DNA of 64,000 bases from Bdellovibrio sp. SKB1291214 (GCF_002209355.2 NZ_CP106855.1:3617189-3681188); one strand, 5' to 3'. Shown: positions 40,025-49,670, numbered from the stretch's first letter. Notes: generated from the letters alone by a model not told the origin. Translations and numbers: made by a program.

Positions 40025-40974
40025 CGCATGTAAAAGAAGGCGCCCGTTAGGCTTACCACAAACGAGCTTACTTGGAATGCTGTGATTGTCGTCGGCCCTA
40101 CTTCGCTGGAGTGCCCTGTATAAACATTAAACAAGAAATAGAACGCTGCTTGTCCCACGCCCACGCCGGCAGGGGAGATAGGGATCGCCGTCGCCATGAA
40201 GCCTAGCGGGGCCACTAAGAAATAAGTTTTAGCAGGGATATCTGAGAATCCTGAAACCAAGCCAACCATGTACAAGAAAAGAATTGCCGTAGATTGCGCA
40301 ATCAAACTTAACACAATGACCTGTGCGATACGGGCATAGCTGTTGCCATACAAGTGCAGGCTTTCGTAGACCTTCATGAATTTTTCAGCCAAGGGAAGTT
40401 TACGAATGATACGTTTCAACAGTTGAGTTTTGTAAATGTGAGACGAAAACACCAAGCCCAAAGAAACTGTGAAAACAACGAATAAGGCAATGATGAAATA
40501 GAACAGAGTTGTCAAAGTCGACACATGCAGAACGTGATTGATGTCGTAAATCATGACCATCAACGCCAAAAGAATCATGGCATAAAGACCGAGTACGCGG
40601 TCCATCAGGACGCTGGTTGCGGCCACCACTTTCGTGCCCGGGAATTCACGCGTGAAATAGTAGGCTTTGATAACATCTCCACCCACTCCACCTGGCATGG
40701 CAAAGTTAAAAAATTGTCCGATCAACGTCAGCTTAAAGGAAGACCACATTTTTGCGGGAATGCCTTGAGATTTAACCAGAACGCGCCAACGTTCGCTTGC
40801 CAGGAAAAAGTTAAGCCCCACGATAAGAGCAGAAAGCAACAAAACGCCCGGTGTAAGAAGATTTTTAAGGGCCGTAAAGTTTAGTTTTCCGGACTGCACC
40901 AGCCAATAGATAATACCTACGGCAAAAGCAATTTTAAGAAATTGAGTGGCAAACTTTTTGGTCTTTTTAAGCAT
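39979..40974 (-). CDS. LPG-synthase-TM/UPF0104-type multispan membrane protein
   Basis: The 331-residue protein has about eight hydrophobic helices. It carries the family pattern LIGQFFNFAMPGGVGGDVIKAYYF and later APLGFMATAIPISPAGVGVGQAAFYFLF. This is the membrane domain found in MprF and AglD-like proteins, which in some cases flips lipids. No synthase domain follows. With ManC and the HAD gene beside it, a lipid or glycan translocation role is plausible. It overlaps the convergent HAD gene by 46 bases. Confidence 0.85.
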   Translation of the reverse strand: MLKKTKKFATQFLKIAFAVGIIYWLVQSGKLNFTALKNLLTPGVLLLSALIVGLNFFLASERWRVLVKSQGIPAKMWSSFKLTLIGQFFNFAMPGGVGGDVIKAYYFTREFPGTKVVAATSVLMDRVLGLYAMILLALMVMIYDINHVLHVSTLTTLFYFIIALFVVFTVSLGLVFSSHIYKTQLLKRIIRKLPLAEKFMKVYESLHLYGNSYARIAQVIVLSLIAQSTAILFLYMVGLVSGFSDIPAKTYFLVAPLGFMATAIPISPAGVGVGQAAFYFLFNVYTGHSSEVGPTTITAFQVSSFVVSLTGAFFYMRYKRPNDMSEAANMA

Positions 40975-41112
40975 GAGTCATTCTTACTGTAAAACGGCGC
41001 CAAACACTACTGGCAGTTGGGATTAGTTTTGACTAGTTGAGCCAAAAAATGAGGTGGAAATACCCAGTTACTGGGGGGAGTGATAGGATCACTCTTCGAC
41101 TCGGAGGATATA

Positions 41113-42489
41113 GTGATTCCTGTAGTATTATCTGGTGGTAGTGGGACTCGTTTGTGGCCTGTATCGCGCCAGCAAATGCCGAAACAATTCTGTACTATTT
41201 TTGAAAAGCCCTTACAGACCATGACTCTGGAAAGATGCCATAAAATGGGGACTCCATGGATTGTGACGTCAAAGGCTTTGCAGAATCTGACGGAGATCAA
41301 CCTTAAAGATAATAAAATGAGCGACGTGCAGGCTATTTACGAGCCGTACGGTAAAAACACGGCTCCGGCGATCGCTGTGTTGTGCAAGCTTTTGGATTCA
41401 AAAGGTTTAGGACACGAAATCGTCGGGATTTTTCCCTCTGACCATCTTATTTCTAAAGAGCAGGCATTTTTGAATGTCGTGAAATTTGCGACATCTGTTG
41501 CTGAAAAAAATAAAGTCGTTACGTTAGGTATTACGCCTTCTTATCCAGAAACTGGTTATGGATATATTCAAACGCAAGCATCGCCTTTGTCAGAATCGGA
41601 AGGTTTCAAAGCTTATTCAGTAGTGAAGTTCCATGAAAAACCTGCTTTAGAAAAAGCGAAAGAGTTTTTAGCACAGGGAAGCTTTAGCTGGAATGCGGGA
41701 ATCTTTGTTTTCAAAGTCTCCCATATGATTTCATTGTTTGAAAAACATCAGCCAGAGCTTTGGAAAACTGTTGCGGCCCTAAAGGCAGATGCTTCCAACT
41801 TGGATGATATCTATTCCAAAGTTGCCAACATTTCCATCGACTATGCGATCATGGAAAAACTGGGTGGTGATGAGCTCGCTTGCATTCCTTCTGAATTCGG
41901 TTGGAACGACGTCGGTTCCTGGGATGCGGTCGCGTCTTTACAAAAAGGGCAGGATGTTACGAGTGTGAAGGGCCAGGGCAACTTTGTTTTCGGTGACTCC
42001 GCGAAACACTACTCGACAGTGGGGTTGGATGACGTCATCGTGGTTGATACAAAAGATGCTTTGATGCTAGTAAAAAAAGGCCACTCTCAAGATGTAAAGC
42101 TTGTTGTGGAATCTTTAGCACAAAGTAAACCCTTGTTGGCGAAAGAGCATGTATATGAATACCGTCCGTGGGGTTACTTTGAAATTTTGAAGGACACAGA
42201 GTTCTTTAAATCTAAAGTGATTCGCGTGAATCCACATTCTCAGCTTTCTTATCAAAGCCACGCGAAACGTGAAGAGCATTGGACCATTACGCAAGGAACT
42301 GGCGAAGTCGTATTGAACGACCAAGTTATTTCTGTAAAGGCAGGGTCTCACGTTCATATCCCAACAGGTGCAAAGCATCGTATGCGCAATACTTCCAACG
42401 ACATGTTGGAATTCGTTGAGGTGCAATTGGGTTCGTACTTTGGCGAAGATGATATTGTTCGCTATCAAGACGATTATCAAAGAAAGTGA
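41113..42489 (+). CDS. manC: Mannose-1-phosphate guanylyltransferase / mannose-6-phosphate isomerase
   Basis: This bifunctional enzyme makes GDP-mannose. The start is GTG 41113, after GGAGG, giving 458 residues beginning IPVVLSGGSGTRLWPVSR. A GTG at 41080 would add 11 residues without a family match. The nucleotidyltransferase has that pyrophosphorylase loop and EKPALEKA. The C-terminal cupin isomerase domain has RPWGYFEIL, a metal-type H in SHAKREEHW and HIPTGAKHRMRN. It likely serves envelope polysaccharide. Confidence 0.92.
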   Translation: MIPVVLSGGSGTRLWPVSRQQMPKQFCTIFEKPLQTMTLERCHKMGTPWIVTSKALQNLTEINLKDNKMSDVQAIYEPYGKNTAPAIAVLCKLLDSKGLGHEIVGIFPSDHLISKEQAFLNVVKFATSVAEKNKVVTLGITPSYPETGYGYIQTQASPLSESEGFKAYSVVKFHEKPALEKAKEFLAQGSFSWNAGIFVFKVSHMISLFEKHQPELWKTVAALKADASNLDDIYSKVANISIDYAIMEKLGGDELACIPSEFGWNDVGSWDAVASLQKGQDVTSVKGQGNFVFGDSAKHYSTVGLDDVIVVDTKDALMLVKKGHSQDVKLVVESLAQSKPLLAKEHVYEYRPWGYFEILKDTEFFKSKVIRVNPHSQLSYQSHAKREEHWTITQGTGEVVLNDQVISVKAGSHVHIPTGAKHRMRNTSNDMLEFVEVQLGSYFGEDDIVRYQDDYQRK

Positions 42490-42539
42490 CATTCAAAAAC
42501 GGATCTGCTGAGATTTCGTTTATAAGAAAAGGAGTTTTT

Positions 42540-42794
42540 ATGAAATTGATTCTTGCATCACTTGTTTTGTTGAGTGCTTCTTACAGCTTTGCAGCGAAAA
42601 CTTATCAAGTTACGGGCCCTGTCCTGGAAGTTACTGATTCCAAAATTGTTGTCGAAAAAGGCAAAGAAAAATGGGAAGTAGAAAGAACTGCTGCTACTAA
42701 AGTGACTGGTGATTTGAAAGTTGGCGAAAAAGTAACGATCGAGTACACAATGTCCGCAGCCACTGTTGAAGTTAAAGCGGCTAAAAAGAAATAG
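42540..42794 (+). CDS. Small exported protein, OB-fold-like
   Basis: The 84-residue product has a signal peptide (MKLILASLVLLSASYSFA, cleavage after FA) and a Lys/Glu/Val-rich soluble part of about 65 residues suggestive of a small beta-barrel. The ATG at 42540 follows AAAAGGAG; longer open frames upstream lack a site. No family is recognised. A terminator follows. Confidence 0.7.
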   Translation: MKLILASLVLLSASYSFAAKTYQVTGPVLEVTDSKIVVEKGKEKWEVERTAATKVTGDLKVGEKVTIEYTMSAATVEVKAAKKK

Positions 42795-42820
42795 TCTGAT
42801 ACATTGCCGATTTTTGCAGA

Positions 42821-42848
42821 AGGATCACTCCACCGAGTGGTCCTTTTT
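42821..42848 (+). terminator. Rho-independent terminator
   Basis: AGGATCACTC at 42821-42830 pairs with GAGTGGTCCT across CACC, followed by TTTTT. It ends the small exported-protein transcript. Confidence 0.85.
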
Positions 42849-42954
42849 CGTTTTCTGATGTCCCATATGTAATCGATCTTTCACGATTGCCATTTGCTCA
42901 TAGGAATCTGTCCCATTAACTTCCATCTGCTAAACAGCACGAAATGGGGAATGT

Positions 42955-43542
42955 ATGGGACGGTATTGGGAGCGAGTCAAGCTCACGGCAATTTCTATAT
43001 TTGTTGCGTTCAATTTGATGATTATCCTGACGGCGGCTTTTCCGGATCGCAGTGAGTTGGGGCGGTTGATCTTACGCACCTTTGGTGACTATTTAGATTT
43101 CACTGGCCTCGAGCAACCTTGGAGTATGTTTGCGCCGAATCCAATGTCACTGAATTCCTATGTGGAAGTGGAAATCCATTTTAAAAATGGCTCCAAAGAA
43201 AAGTGGTCTTTACCTCGCCCCACACAGATGAATGGAGCAGACAAAGTCATCGGTGGCGATCGCTATCGAAAATTCACACAAGAATATTTAATGCCCGATA
43301 AAAACGAAGATATTTGGTTTGATGTCGCTCGGTACGTTACTCGTCACGTGAACAAGATCGAAGCGGGCGGGCAGCGCAGGGAAATCGAAAAGCTACAATT
43401 CTATCGTTACTATAATTACGTTGAAGATCCTAGAAAGCAGTTTGTTCGTCATGGCGACAAGAGTGGTGATTATACAAAAGAAAGCGTTTTCTATTTCTAT
43501 CCAGCTAATAAGGAAAAGTATGAAGTCAGCAACAATAATTAG
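42955..43542 (+). CDS. Membrane-anchored partner of HTTM protein
   Basis: The 195-residue protein has an N-terminal membrane helix (about 10-29) and a soluble part rich in aromatic and charged residues. LEQPWSMFAPNPMSLNSYVEVEIHF resembles the segment found in proteins encoded beside HTTM (VKGC-homologous) genes. Its end overlaps the HTTM start by 23 bases, showing translational coupling. The role is unknown; it probably works with the HTTM protein. Confidence 0.7.
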   Translation: MGRYWERVKLTAISIFVAFNLMIILTAAFPDRSELGRLILRTFGDYLDFTGLEQPWSMFAPNPMSLNSYVEVEIHFKNGSKEKWSLPRPTQMNGADKVIGGDRYRKFTQEYLMPDKNEDIWFDVARYVTRHVNKIEAGGQRREIEKLQFYRYYNYVEDPRKQFVRHGDKSGDYTKESVFYFYPANKEKYEVSNNN

Positions 43543-44461
43543 AAATATCTGGGATTTCTTTTTTAAACCTCAACCCGTTGATAATTTAGGACTGATGAGG
43601 GTTATATTCGGTTTACTGCTGATTTTTAACTGGTACATGATCTGGAGCTATTTGGACGTGTTCTGGGGAGTTGACGGTCTTATTAGTTTAAAAACTTCTT
43701 TGGAATACGGCTCCACCATTCGTTTCAGTCTGTTTGATTTAATGCCGAATGATCCGCGAGTTCCGGCTTTGCTTGCACTTCTTAATTTAGTTGCTTCTAT
43801 CGGTGTGACCTTGGGGCTGTTTACCCGCACTTCAATGGTTTTGGCATTTATAACGTTGTTGTCGTTCCAAAATCGCAACGATTTTATTTTGAACAGCGGA
43901 GATATTGTTCTTAGAAATATTTTGTTCTTTATGATGTTTTCTGCCGCCGGTAAAGCTTACTCCGTAGATCAGTGGATACAGAGTTTGCGCCTTGGTAAAA
44001 GCTTGCAGCCCAAAATGGAAAGACCCTGGGCTTTGCGTCTGATCCAGATTCAGTTTTGTGTGATTTATATTGCGACGGTTCTGTTTAAGATTAAAGGTTC
44101 CCATTGGGTGGATGGAACAGCGGTTTACATTGCCACTCGTCTGGATGAGTTTGTGCGTGTACCGGTGCCTTTACTGAACAACCTGGCGCTGATCAAATTC
44201 ATGACGTGGTCAACTTTGGTTGTGGAGCTTGCGATGGGAACGTTGGTTTGGTTTAAAGATTTACGGTATTGGGTTTTGTTAGCTGGCATAGGTTTGCACC
44301 TTGGCATCGAGTTGGTGATGAGTATTCCCATGTTCGAGTGGGTTATGATCACCACGATGTTGTCGCTTGTAGATCCCTATGACGTGATTCGAGTTGAACG
44401 ATATTTGCGGGAAAGTGTTTCCAAATTTCGTTATCGTTTCAGCAAGATGGAGTCGGCTTAA
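43520..44461 (+). CDS. HTTM-domain membrane protein (vitamin-K carboxylase homologue)
   Basis: The 313-residue product has about seven or eight membrane helices. It shares the VKGC-type segments LGLMRVIFGLLLIFNWYMIWSY, HWVDGTAVYIATRLDEF and GIGLHLGIELVMSI. Bacterial HTTM proteins mostly have unknown reactions. It starts at ATG 43520, after AAGGAA, inside the upstream partner gene. The usual periplasmic part of full-length VKGC is absent. Confidence 0.82.
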   Translation: MKSATIIRNIWDFFFKPQPVDNLGLMRVIFGLLLIFNWYMIWSYLDVFWGVDGLISLKTSLEYGSTIRFSLFDLMPNDPRVPALLALLNLVASIGVTLGLFTRTSMVLAFITLLSFQNRNDFILNSGDIVLRNILFFMMFSAAGKAYSVDQWIQSLRLGKSLQPKMERPWALRLIQIQFCVIYIATVLFKIKGSHWVDGTAVYIATRLDEFVRVPVPLLNNLALIKFMTWSTLVVELAMGTLVWFKDLRYWVLLAGIGLHLGIELVMSIPMFEWVMITTMLSLVDPYDVIRVERYLRESVSKFRYRFSKMESA

Positions 44462-44488
44462 ACAAATTTAATATTATAGGTATCTCGA

Positions 44489-44520
44489 AAAAGACTGAGC
44501 GAAAGCTTGGTCTTTTTTTT
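44489..44520 (+). terminator. Rho-independent terminator after HTTM gene
   Basis: AAAGAC and GTCTTT pair around an inner AGC/GCT stem and GAAA loop, followed by TTTTTTTT. Confidence 0.82.
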
Positions 44521-44585
44521 CGCTCTGGTCGCGGGTTTTGTTTTACGTGTCCTGTTAGTAATAAATTAAATGGTGGAAAATTACA

Positions 44586-44650
44586 CACAAGATTCTGTCT
44601 TCTTCTTCGTCCTCCAAATAACAATCTTGGGAAATTTACAGAATCTTGTG
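44586..44650 (+). promoter_or_regulatory. 13-base perfect inverted repeat upstream of the collagen-like gene
   Basis: CACAAGATTCTGT (44586-44598) and ACAGAATCTTGTG (44638-44650) are exact reverse complements, 39 bases apart, about 110 bases before the start codon. It could be a leader hairpin or paired operator half-sites. Confidence 0.55.
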
Positions 44651-44760
44651 GGACATCATTGAGCAACTCCTAGGAAACTTCACGGAGTCCTTCAATTGCG
44701 CACTCGCAAAATAAAGTAAACCAAACCAAACGGCGGAGAAATGAACGTAATGGAGGATAG

Positions 44761-47700
44761 ATGAGATCACGTAAGAAAATACTTCTTACTGCGGGAATTT
44801 CGCTTTTGGCGAATCCAACGTGGGCACAGATGGCGCAATTACAAACGCCACCACGAGTTGCTGAGCAAGTAAGGGAAACCCTCAAGCACAGTCAAATTCC
44901 TGAAGAAAGAAAAACAGAGGACACAATAGTTGGTGTAACTCCGGATGGAAAAATCCGTATTGGCGCCAAACAAAAAGAAAAAATCGAAAAAGGTGGCTTC
45001 GTAAAAACTGGCGAAGTTCCAAAAAACCTGACGGGCCCTTCGAGCGGCGGTTTCGATAGCAAAGGTCACTCGGGATCAAAAGGCAACATGGGAGACAGAG
45101 GCCACTCTGGATCGAAGGGCAACTACGGAGATCGCGGCAACAGTGGTTCAAAAGGTGACTACGGATCTAAAGGTGACTTTGGGTCAAAAGGTGACTTTGG
45201 GTCAAAAGGTGATCGTGGTGAACGCGGTGGCTTTGACTCAAAAGGATCAAAAGGTTCCATGGGAGACAGAGGAAATTCTGATTCCAAGGGTAACTACGGA
45301 GATCGTGGGAATAGCGGATCTAAAGGCAATATGGGAGACAGGGGTCACTCTGATTCCAAGGGCAATTATGGAGATCGTGGCAACAGTAGCTCCAAAGGAA
45401 ACTACGGGGATCGCGGCAACAGTGGTTCTAAAGGCGATTACGGATCTAAAGGCGATTACGGATCTAAAGGCGATTACGGATCTAAAGGAGACAAAGGTGA
45501 TCGCGGCGAGCGTGGAGGCTTTGATTCCAAAGGTTCGAAAGGCGACCATGGAGACCGTGGTGAGCGCGGCAACAAGGGCGACCATGGCAGTAAAGGTGAT
45601 AAGGGCGATCGCGGGGAGCGTGGTAGCTTTGGCGACAAAGGCGACAAAGGGGATCGCGGCGAACGAGGCAGCAAAGGTGATCATGGCTCCAAGGGCGACC
45701 GCGGAGATAAAGGTGAACACGGGCATAAAGGCGATCGCGGTGAGCGCGGCCACTACGGTGACAAAGGCGATAAAGGTGACCGTGGAGAACGTGGCGAGCG
45801 CGGTGAGCATGGTGAAAAAGGAAATCACGGCGAAAAAGGCGAGCGTGGTCACAAAGGCGACAGAGGCGACCGCGGTGAGAAAGGCGAACACGGCCATAAA
45901 GGTGATCGTGGTGACTATGGGCACTCGACTTCATACGGAAGCTCAACGTCGTATGGTAACTCCACATCTTATGGCAACTCGACATCTTATGGTGAATCTA
46001 CCTCCTATGGTGAATCGACTTCTTATGGCGAATCTACGTCGTATGGGGAATCGACTTCCTATGGTGATACGTCCACAGCTACGTCTTCGACAGGTACGCA
46101 GGAAACTTCAACCGGTACTCGCGAAACGTCCACGGGAAATGATCCATCAACAAGCACTTCGACTTCCACTTCGACTTCAACATCGACATCCACGTCGACT
46201 GAGAGCACATCAACTTCAACAAGTGAAAGCAGCTCCAGCTCTACCGGATCTAAGAAAGAGAAAAAGAACAGATTTAGAGCGAAACTGGAACCATTGTTCC
46301 ACTTGGCATTCGACTTTGGTTCTTACATCGTCAATTTAACACCGCATGATGTGCCACAACCGGCAGCTGTGGGAGTTGTTTACGATCCTCCTTCGCAACA
46401 GACACTGAAAACGGGTGACTATCGTGAGGGCTTCCAAAAAACAGTCTATGGCAGCATCGAAGTAGGCATTGGTGCACAAGTTAGATTCTGGTTCGACAAT
46501 GCTACAGGTCTTTTGGACTACTTCTGGGGATTTGTAGGCGTATTGCCAGTTGTGGGTAAAGAGACATCGTCAACTCGTTATGCAAGTACGCTGGATAAAG
46601 CTAAAGCGATGGGTGGTCGTTGGTCCGTGCCTAAAGATGCAACAGATTTAGATAAATGGGACGCGGGGGACAGCATCACCTACGTGAGCTATGGTGGTGT
46701 AATCTTCTTGGCTAACGCCGGTTTTGGTCCGGTAGGTATCGGTACTGCGAAACTTGCTCGCGGTTCTTGGGAAACTTACGTGGAAAAAGTTGGCGATCAT
46801 ATGGCTTACGTGAAAATGACAAGTGGTAAACTTGATAACTTGTCGATCTTCACAAGCGTCTCGATCATGTCGATCGGAAAAAATTATTTTCAATCAGCGG
46901 ATGATGGATTCTCCTACTTGTTTGATTTGAGTACGGACACTGGTCGTAAAGCTTACGAAGATATGATTCGTGGTAACTCGTATGCGGTTGAACAATTGGC
47001 GACGAACAAACCAATGAACTTGGTTGAAATGACTCCGGTAACTAAGGTTCTGACATTCAGAACGGTAACAACGGGGCAAACTGTCAGCAAGGCGTTTGCA
47101 ATTCCAATTATCTGGGACCGTGTGTTTAGTAAAGGTCGCGTTCAGCAGTTCACAACTTCAGATTTACATATCGAACGAAATACGGCGCGCGTGCACTATG
47201 GTATCTACAGCGACTCTGACGACTCGCGCTTCTGGTTCAAACACAGAGAAGAAGATCTGATGTTTGCGGGTGCAAAATACTCGTTAGAAAGCTGGGATAG
47301 CAAAGAAACGACGACAGGAATGTTCGGTACCTACAGCTTCGCCTTTAGACATGAGGCAAGTAATGACGACAGACTTCGCAAAGGTCTGAAGGAGCTTGTG
47401 CGCAGAACTGGCTTGAAACGTTTAATGATCAATATTCCTGACAATTCGGCATTGGGTTACACCGGGGTTGAGTTCAACGCGAAAATGGGTGAAGAAAACA
47501 CCATGCGTTTAATGTTGGCTGCTCAACGCATGTCGGAAGATCAATTCACATCGCGCGGTTTGGCTCTGCATTCACAGTATTTCAATAAGGGTGGAGACCC
47601 ATGGGATATTTGTAAATTTGCGGGTTGCCAATCTAAGCAACGTGGTCTGACCATCGCAGGTATGTCGAAAATGTGGCGCGCTTTGCGTGTGATGAATAGT

Positions 47701-48048
47701 ACAATGACAGGTAACCCGAAAGCATTTGCTGTGGCGTATGGTCAGTTTGGTGAGGGTATGGCAGCAAATCCATTCACTTATCAAGCGGCTATTAACCTTG
47801 CAGGCTCTGGAGTTCTCATCGACTTCCTGGTTGAGGGTACAAGAATCTCTATGTACTACAAGCAATGGGTGACTGATTCAGAGGGCAATTGGGTTCCAGC
47901 GGAAAAAATGCCGGATTCAGATTTGATTCCTAAGTTTGATCCAAGGACTCGCCACTCTAAGATTCGTGGTATTGTGATTGGCAACAATCCGGGAGATATC
48001 ATGCCTCATGATACAATTCCGTTGATGGAGCCGGTAGCGTTCCAATAA
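44761..48048 (+). CDS. Exported collagen-like repeat protein with Ser/Thr repeats and C-terminal domain
   Basis: The 1095-residue protein has a signal peptide (to about WA at residue 22). An ~80-residue lead is followed by about 95 Gly-X-Y triplets (G102-G387) rich in K, R, D, E and S but with no proline. Five Gly positions are replaced, four by Asp (DSK) and one by Ser (SSK). Eight STSYGx hexapeptides (389-436) and a Ser/Thr run follow, then a ~590-residue mixed alpha/beta region I do not recognise. The repeats resemble bacterial collagen-like surface proteins. The ATG follows GGAGG. Confidence 0.9.
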   Translation: MRSRKKILLTAGISLLANPTWAQMAQLQTPPRVAEQVRETLKHSQIPEERKTEDTIVGVTPDGKIRIGAKQKEKIEKGGFVKTGEVPKNLTGPSSGGFDSKGHSGSKGNMGDRGHSGSKGNYGDRGNSGSKGDYGSKGDFGSKGDFGSKGDRGERGGFDSKGSKGSMGDRGNSDSKGNYGDRGNSGSKGNMGDRGHSDSKGNYGDRGNSSSKGNYGDRGNSGSKGDYGSKGDYGSKGDYGSKGDKGDRGERGGFDSKGSKGDHGDRGERGNKGDHGSKGDKGDRGERGSFGDKGDKGDRGERGSKGDHGSKGDRGDKGEHGHKGDRGERGHYGDKGDKGDRGERGERGEHGEKGNHGEKGERGHKGDRGDRGEKGEHGHKGDRGDYGHSTSYGSSTSYGNSTSYGNSTSYGESTSYGESTSYGESTSYGESTSYGDTSTATSSTGTQETSTGTRETSTGNDPSTSTSTSTSTSTSTSTSTESTSTSTSESSSSSTGSKKEKKNRFRAKLEPLFHLAFDFGSYIVNLTPHDVPQPAAVGVVYDPPSQQTLKTGDYREGFQKTVYGSIEVGIGAQVRFWFDNATGLLDYFWGFVGVLPVVGKETSSTRYASTLDKAKAMGGRWSVPKDATDLDKWDAGDSITYVSYGGVIFLANAGFGPVGIGTAKLARGSWETYVEKVGDHMAYVKMTSGKLDNLSIFTSVSIMSIGKNYFQSADDGFSYLFDLSTDTGRKAYEDMIRGNSYAVEQLATNKPMNLVEMTPVTKVLTFRTVTTGQTVSKAFAIPIIWDRVFSKGRVQQFTTSDLHIERNTARVHYGIYSDSDDSRFWFKHREEDLMFAGAKYSLESWDSKETTTGMFGTYSFAFRHEASNDDRLRKGLKELVRRTGLKRLMINIPDNSALGYTGVEFNAKMGEENTMRLMLAAQRMSEDQFTSRGLALHSQYFNKGGDPWDICKFAGCQSKQRGLTIAGMSKMWRALRVMNSTMTGNPKAFAVAYGQFGEGMAANPFTYQAAINLAGSGVLIDFLVEGTRISMYYKQWVTDSEGNWVPAEKMPDSDLIPKFDPRTRHSKIRGIVIGNNPGDIMPHDTIPLMEPVAFQ
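45061..45921 (+). repeat. Collagen-like triplet repeat DNA
   Basis: About 95 nine-base units encode Gly-X-Y with frequent SKGDYG, SKGDRG and DRGERG motifs. The units are similar enough to have grown by slippage or recombination. The next block, 45925-46068, is eight 18-base STSYGx units. Confidence 0.85.
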
Positions 48049-48069
48049 ACAGATTGTTATCAATAAAAA

Positions 48070-48100
48070 AAAGGCCGTTGAGATGATCAACGGCCTTTTT
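48070..48100 (+). terminator. Bidirectional terminator
   Basis: AAAGGCCGTTGA (48070-48081) pairs with TCAACGGCCTTT across GATGA. It is flanked by an A run and a T run, so it can serve both the collagen-like gene and the convergent acyl-CoA dehydrogenase gene. Confidence 0.9.
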
Positions 48101-48119
48101 AGTTTTTAAACAGAGAGTT

Positions 48120-49670
48120 CTAAAGGCCGTGTTCAACCATCAGAGCTTCGCCCATCAAGTCGCCAGTTAACAAAGCCAATTGACGAGCATGGCGTTCCCA
48201 TTCTTCCGGCGCAGTTTTTTGAAGCTTGCCGAGTAAGTGTTCAAACTCGTTCCATTTTGCCATGAATGCAGAAGCAGAGTTTTTAAAGGCAGTTGTTGAT
48301 TTTAGATACTCCACCAGAACCGGCAAAGACTGCTCTTTTTCGAAGGCACGTAGCATATCTAAAGAAAGCACATTGGTTGTGCCTTCCCAAATTGAAAATA
48401 CTTGGGCATCGCGAATCAAGCGCGGCAGTCCCGTGTCTTCAACGTAACCAGCACCACCAAACATTTCCACCACTTCACTTGAAATAGTGATCGCTTTTTT
48501 AGCGGTGTATAGTTTTAGCACTGGTGTTAGCGTGCGCAGCAGGGTGCGCTCTTTTGCACTGATTTCTCCGACTTCGTCTTTACCCAAAAGGTGAGCAATG
48601 TGGAAACTAAAGGCAAAACAGCGGCGGAAGTCTTCTTCAAGCCAGCGCAAAGTTTCTTGATGCAAAGGATGATCAATCAAAAGCTTCCCAAACGCTTTGC
48701 GTTTGCGGGAATAATTTTGTGCTAAATCCAAAGCGCGGCGTGAATGACCAAGGGCACAGATGGAATTATAGATGCGCGTGATGTTTAAAACACTTGCGAT
48801 CTTTTTGATACCATCGCCTTCACCGCCAACCAGACGGGCTGGGGTTCCTTGCAGGCTTAATTCCGCGGTCGGCAGGGCCTTTGTACCCAACTTGTCCTTC
48901 AAACGATGAATTTGAATGTGATTCAATTCATTCTTATCATTGCGAAGTTCAAGATAAAACAAACTCAGACCCTTAGAACCTGCGGCTGCGCCATCGGGAC
49001 GAGCCAAAGTTAGCGCCATTTGCGAAGTCGTGGCAGATGTGAACCACTTGGTTCCATGCAATGAGTGCGTGGCACCAAAGGCACTTTCGCCCGTATAAGC
49101 GTGAGCATCCGTGGAAGTGCCACTGACATCTGAGCCACCGGTTCTTTCCGTCATCCATTGTCCCGCTGTCCAAAAAGTTTTTGGGTCACGACTTGTCAGG
49201 TGAGGTATTGCGCGAGACTTCAATTCTGGAGTGCCATAAAGTTCCAGGGCGCGGGCCGCTCCATCGGTCATCGCCAAGGGGCATGAAAAAATTGCTGAAC
49301 TTGGTGAATACAGATAGAGCAGAGCCATTTGATAGACTCGTGAGAAAGCTCCGTATTTTCTTTCGTAGGCCGTTGCAACGATGCCTTCTTCTGCGGCCAC
49401 TTGTTCCAAGTTTTTCCAGCCCGAAGAAACGCGAATATCATCGATACGTCGACCCCAAGGATCGAAGGGGACATGGACGGGAGGATATGTTTCTGCCTCC
49501 TGAGCCCATACCAGCATGTCGGAAGCGGCTCTTTGTCCCAAGTGATCCAAATGAGGCAATGCTTGCTTTTGGCAATCTGCTGGAAGAATTTTTTTCAAGA
49601 ATTTCTGAAGAGAATCATCAGACTGATACGTGTTCGTAAGGCTGGGGCCGTCTTGATAAAAGTTTTTCAT
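48120..49670 (-). CDS. Acyl-CoA dehydrogenase family protein, AidB-like
   Basis: The 516-residue flavoprotein has [20 protein letters not shown] (FAD-binding loop) and [21 protein letters not shown]. It also has the C-terminal [36 protein letters not shown], close to AidB and related ACADs. Enzymes of this class oxidise acyl-CoA or, for AidB, bind DNA after alkylation. It is longer than simple ACADs (~380), with an AidB-like extra part at the N terminus. The substrate is unknown. Confidence 0.85.
   Translation of the reverse strand: MKNFYQDGPSLTNTYQSDDSLQKFLKKILPADCQKQALPHLDHLGQRAASDMLVWAQEAETYPPVHVPFDPWGRRIDDIRVSSGWKNLEQVAAEEGIVATAYERKYGAFSRVYQMALLYLYSPSSAIFSCPLAMTDGAARALELYGTPELKSRAIPHLTSRDPKTFWTAGQWMTERTGGSDVSGTSTDAHAYTGESAFGATHSLHGTKWFTSATTSQMALTLARPDGAAAGSKGLSLFYLELRNDKNELNHIQIHRLKDKLGTKALPTAELSLQGTPARLVGGEGDGIKKIASVLNITRIYNSICALGHSRRALDLAQNYSRKRKAFGKLLIDHPLHQETLRWLEEDFRRCFAFSFHIAHLLGKDEVGEISAKERTLLRTLTPVLKLYTAKKAITISSEVVEMFGGAGYVEDTGLPRLIRDAQVFSIWEGTTNVLSLDMLRAFEKEQSLPVLVEYLKSTTAFKNSASAFMAKWNEFEHLLGKLQKTAPEEWERHARQLALLTGDLMGEALMVEHGL

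Noticed and set aside
41080..41112. Earlier start of ManC
   Set aside because: The added residues have no family match, and GGAGG fits the later GTG at 41113 better.
45061..46068. CRISPR array
   Set aside because: The repeats are short, in-frame coding triplets without spacers of constant length.
45143..46339. Long open frames within the collagen repeat in other frames, on both strands
   Set aside because: They are shadows of the repeated Gly-X-Y coding sequence and lack ribosome sites; the +1 frame of the repeat gives the clear protein.
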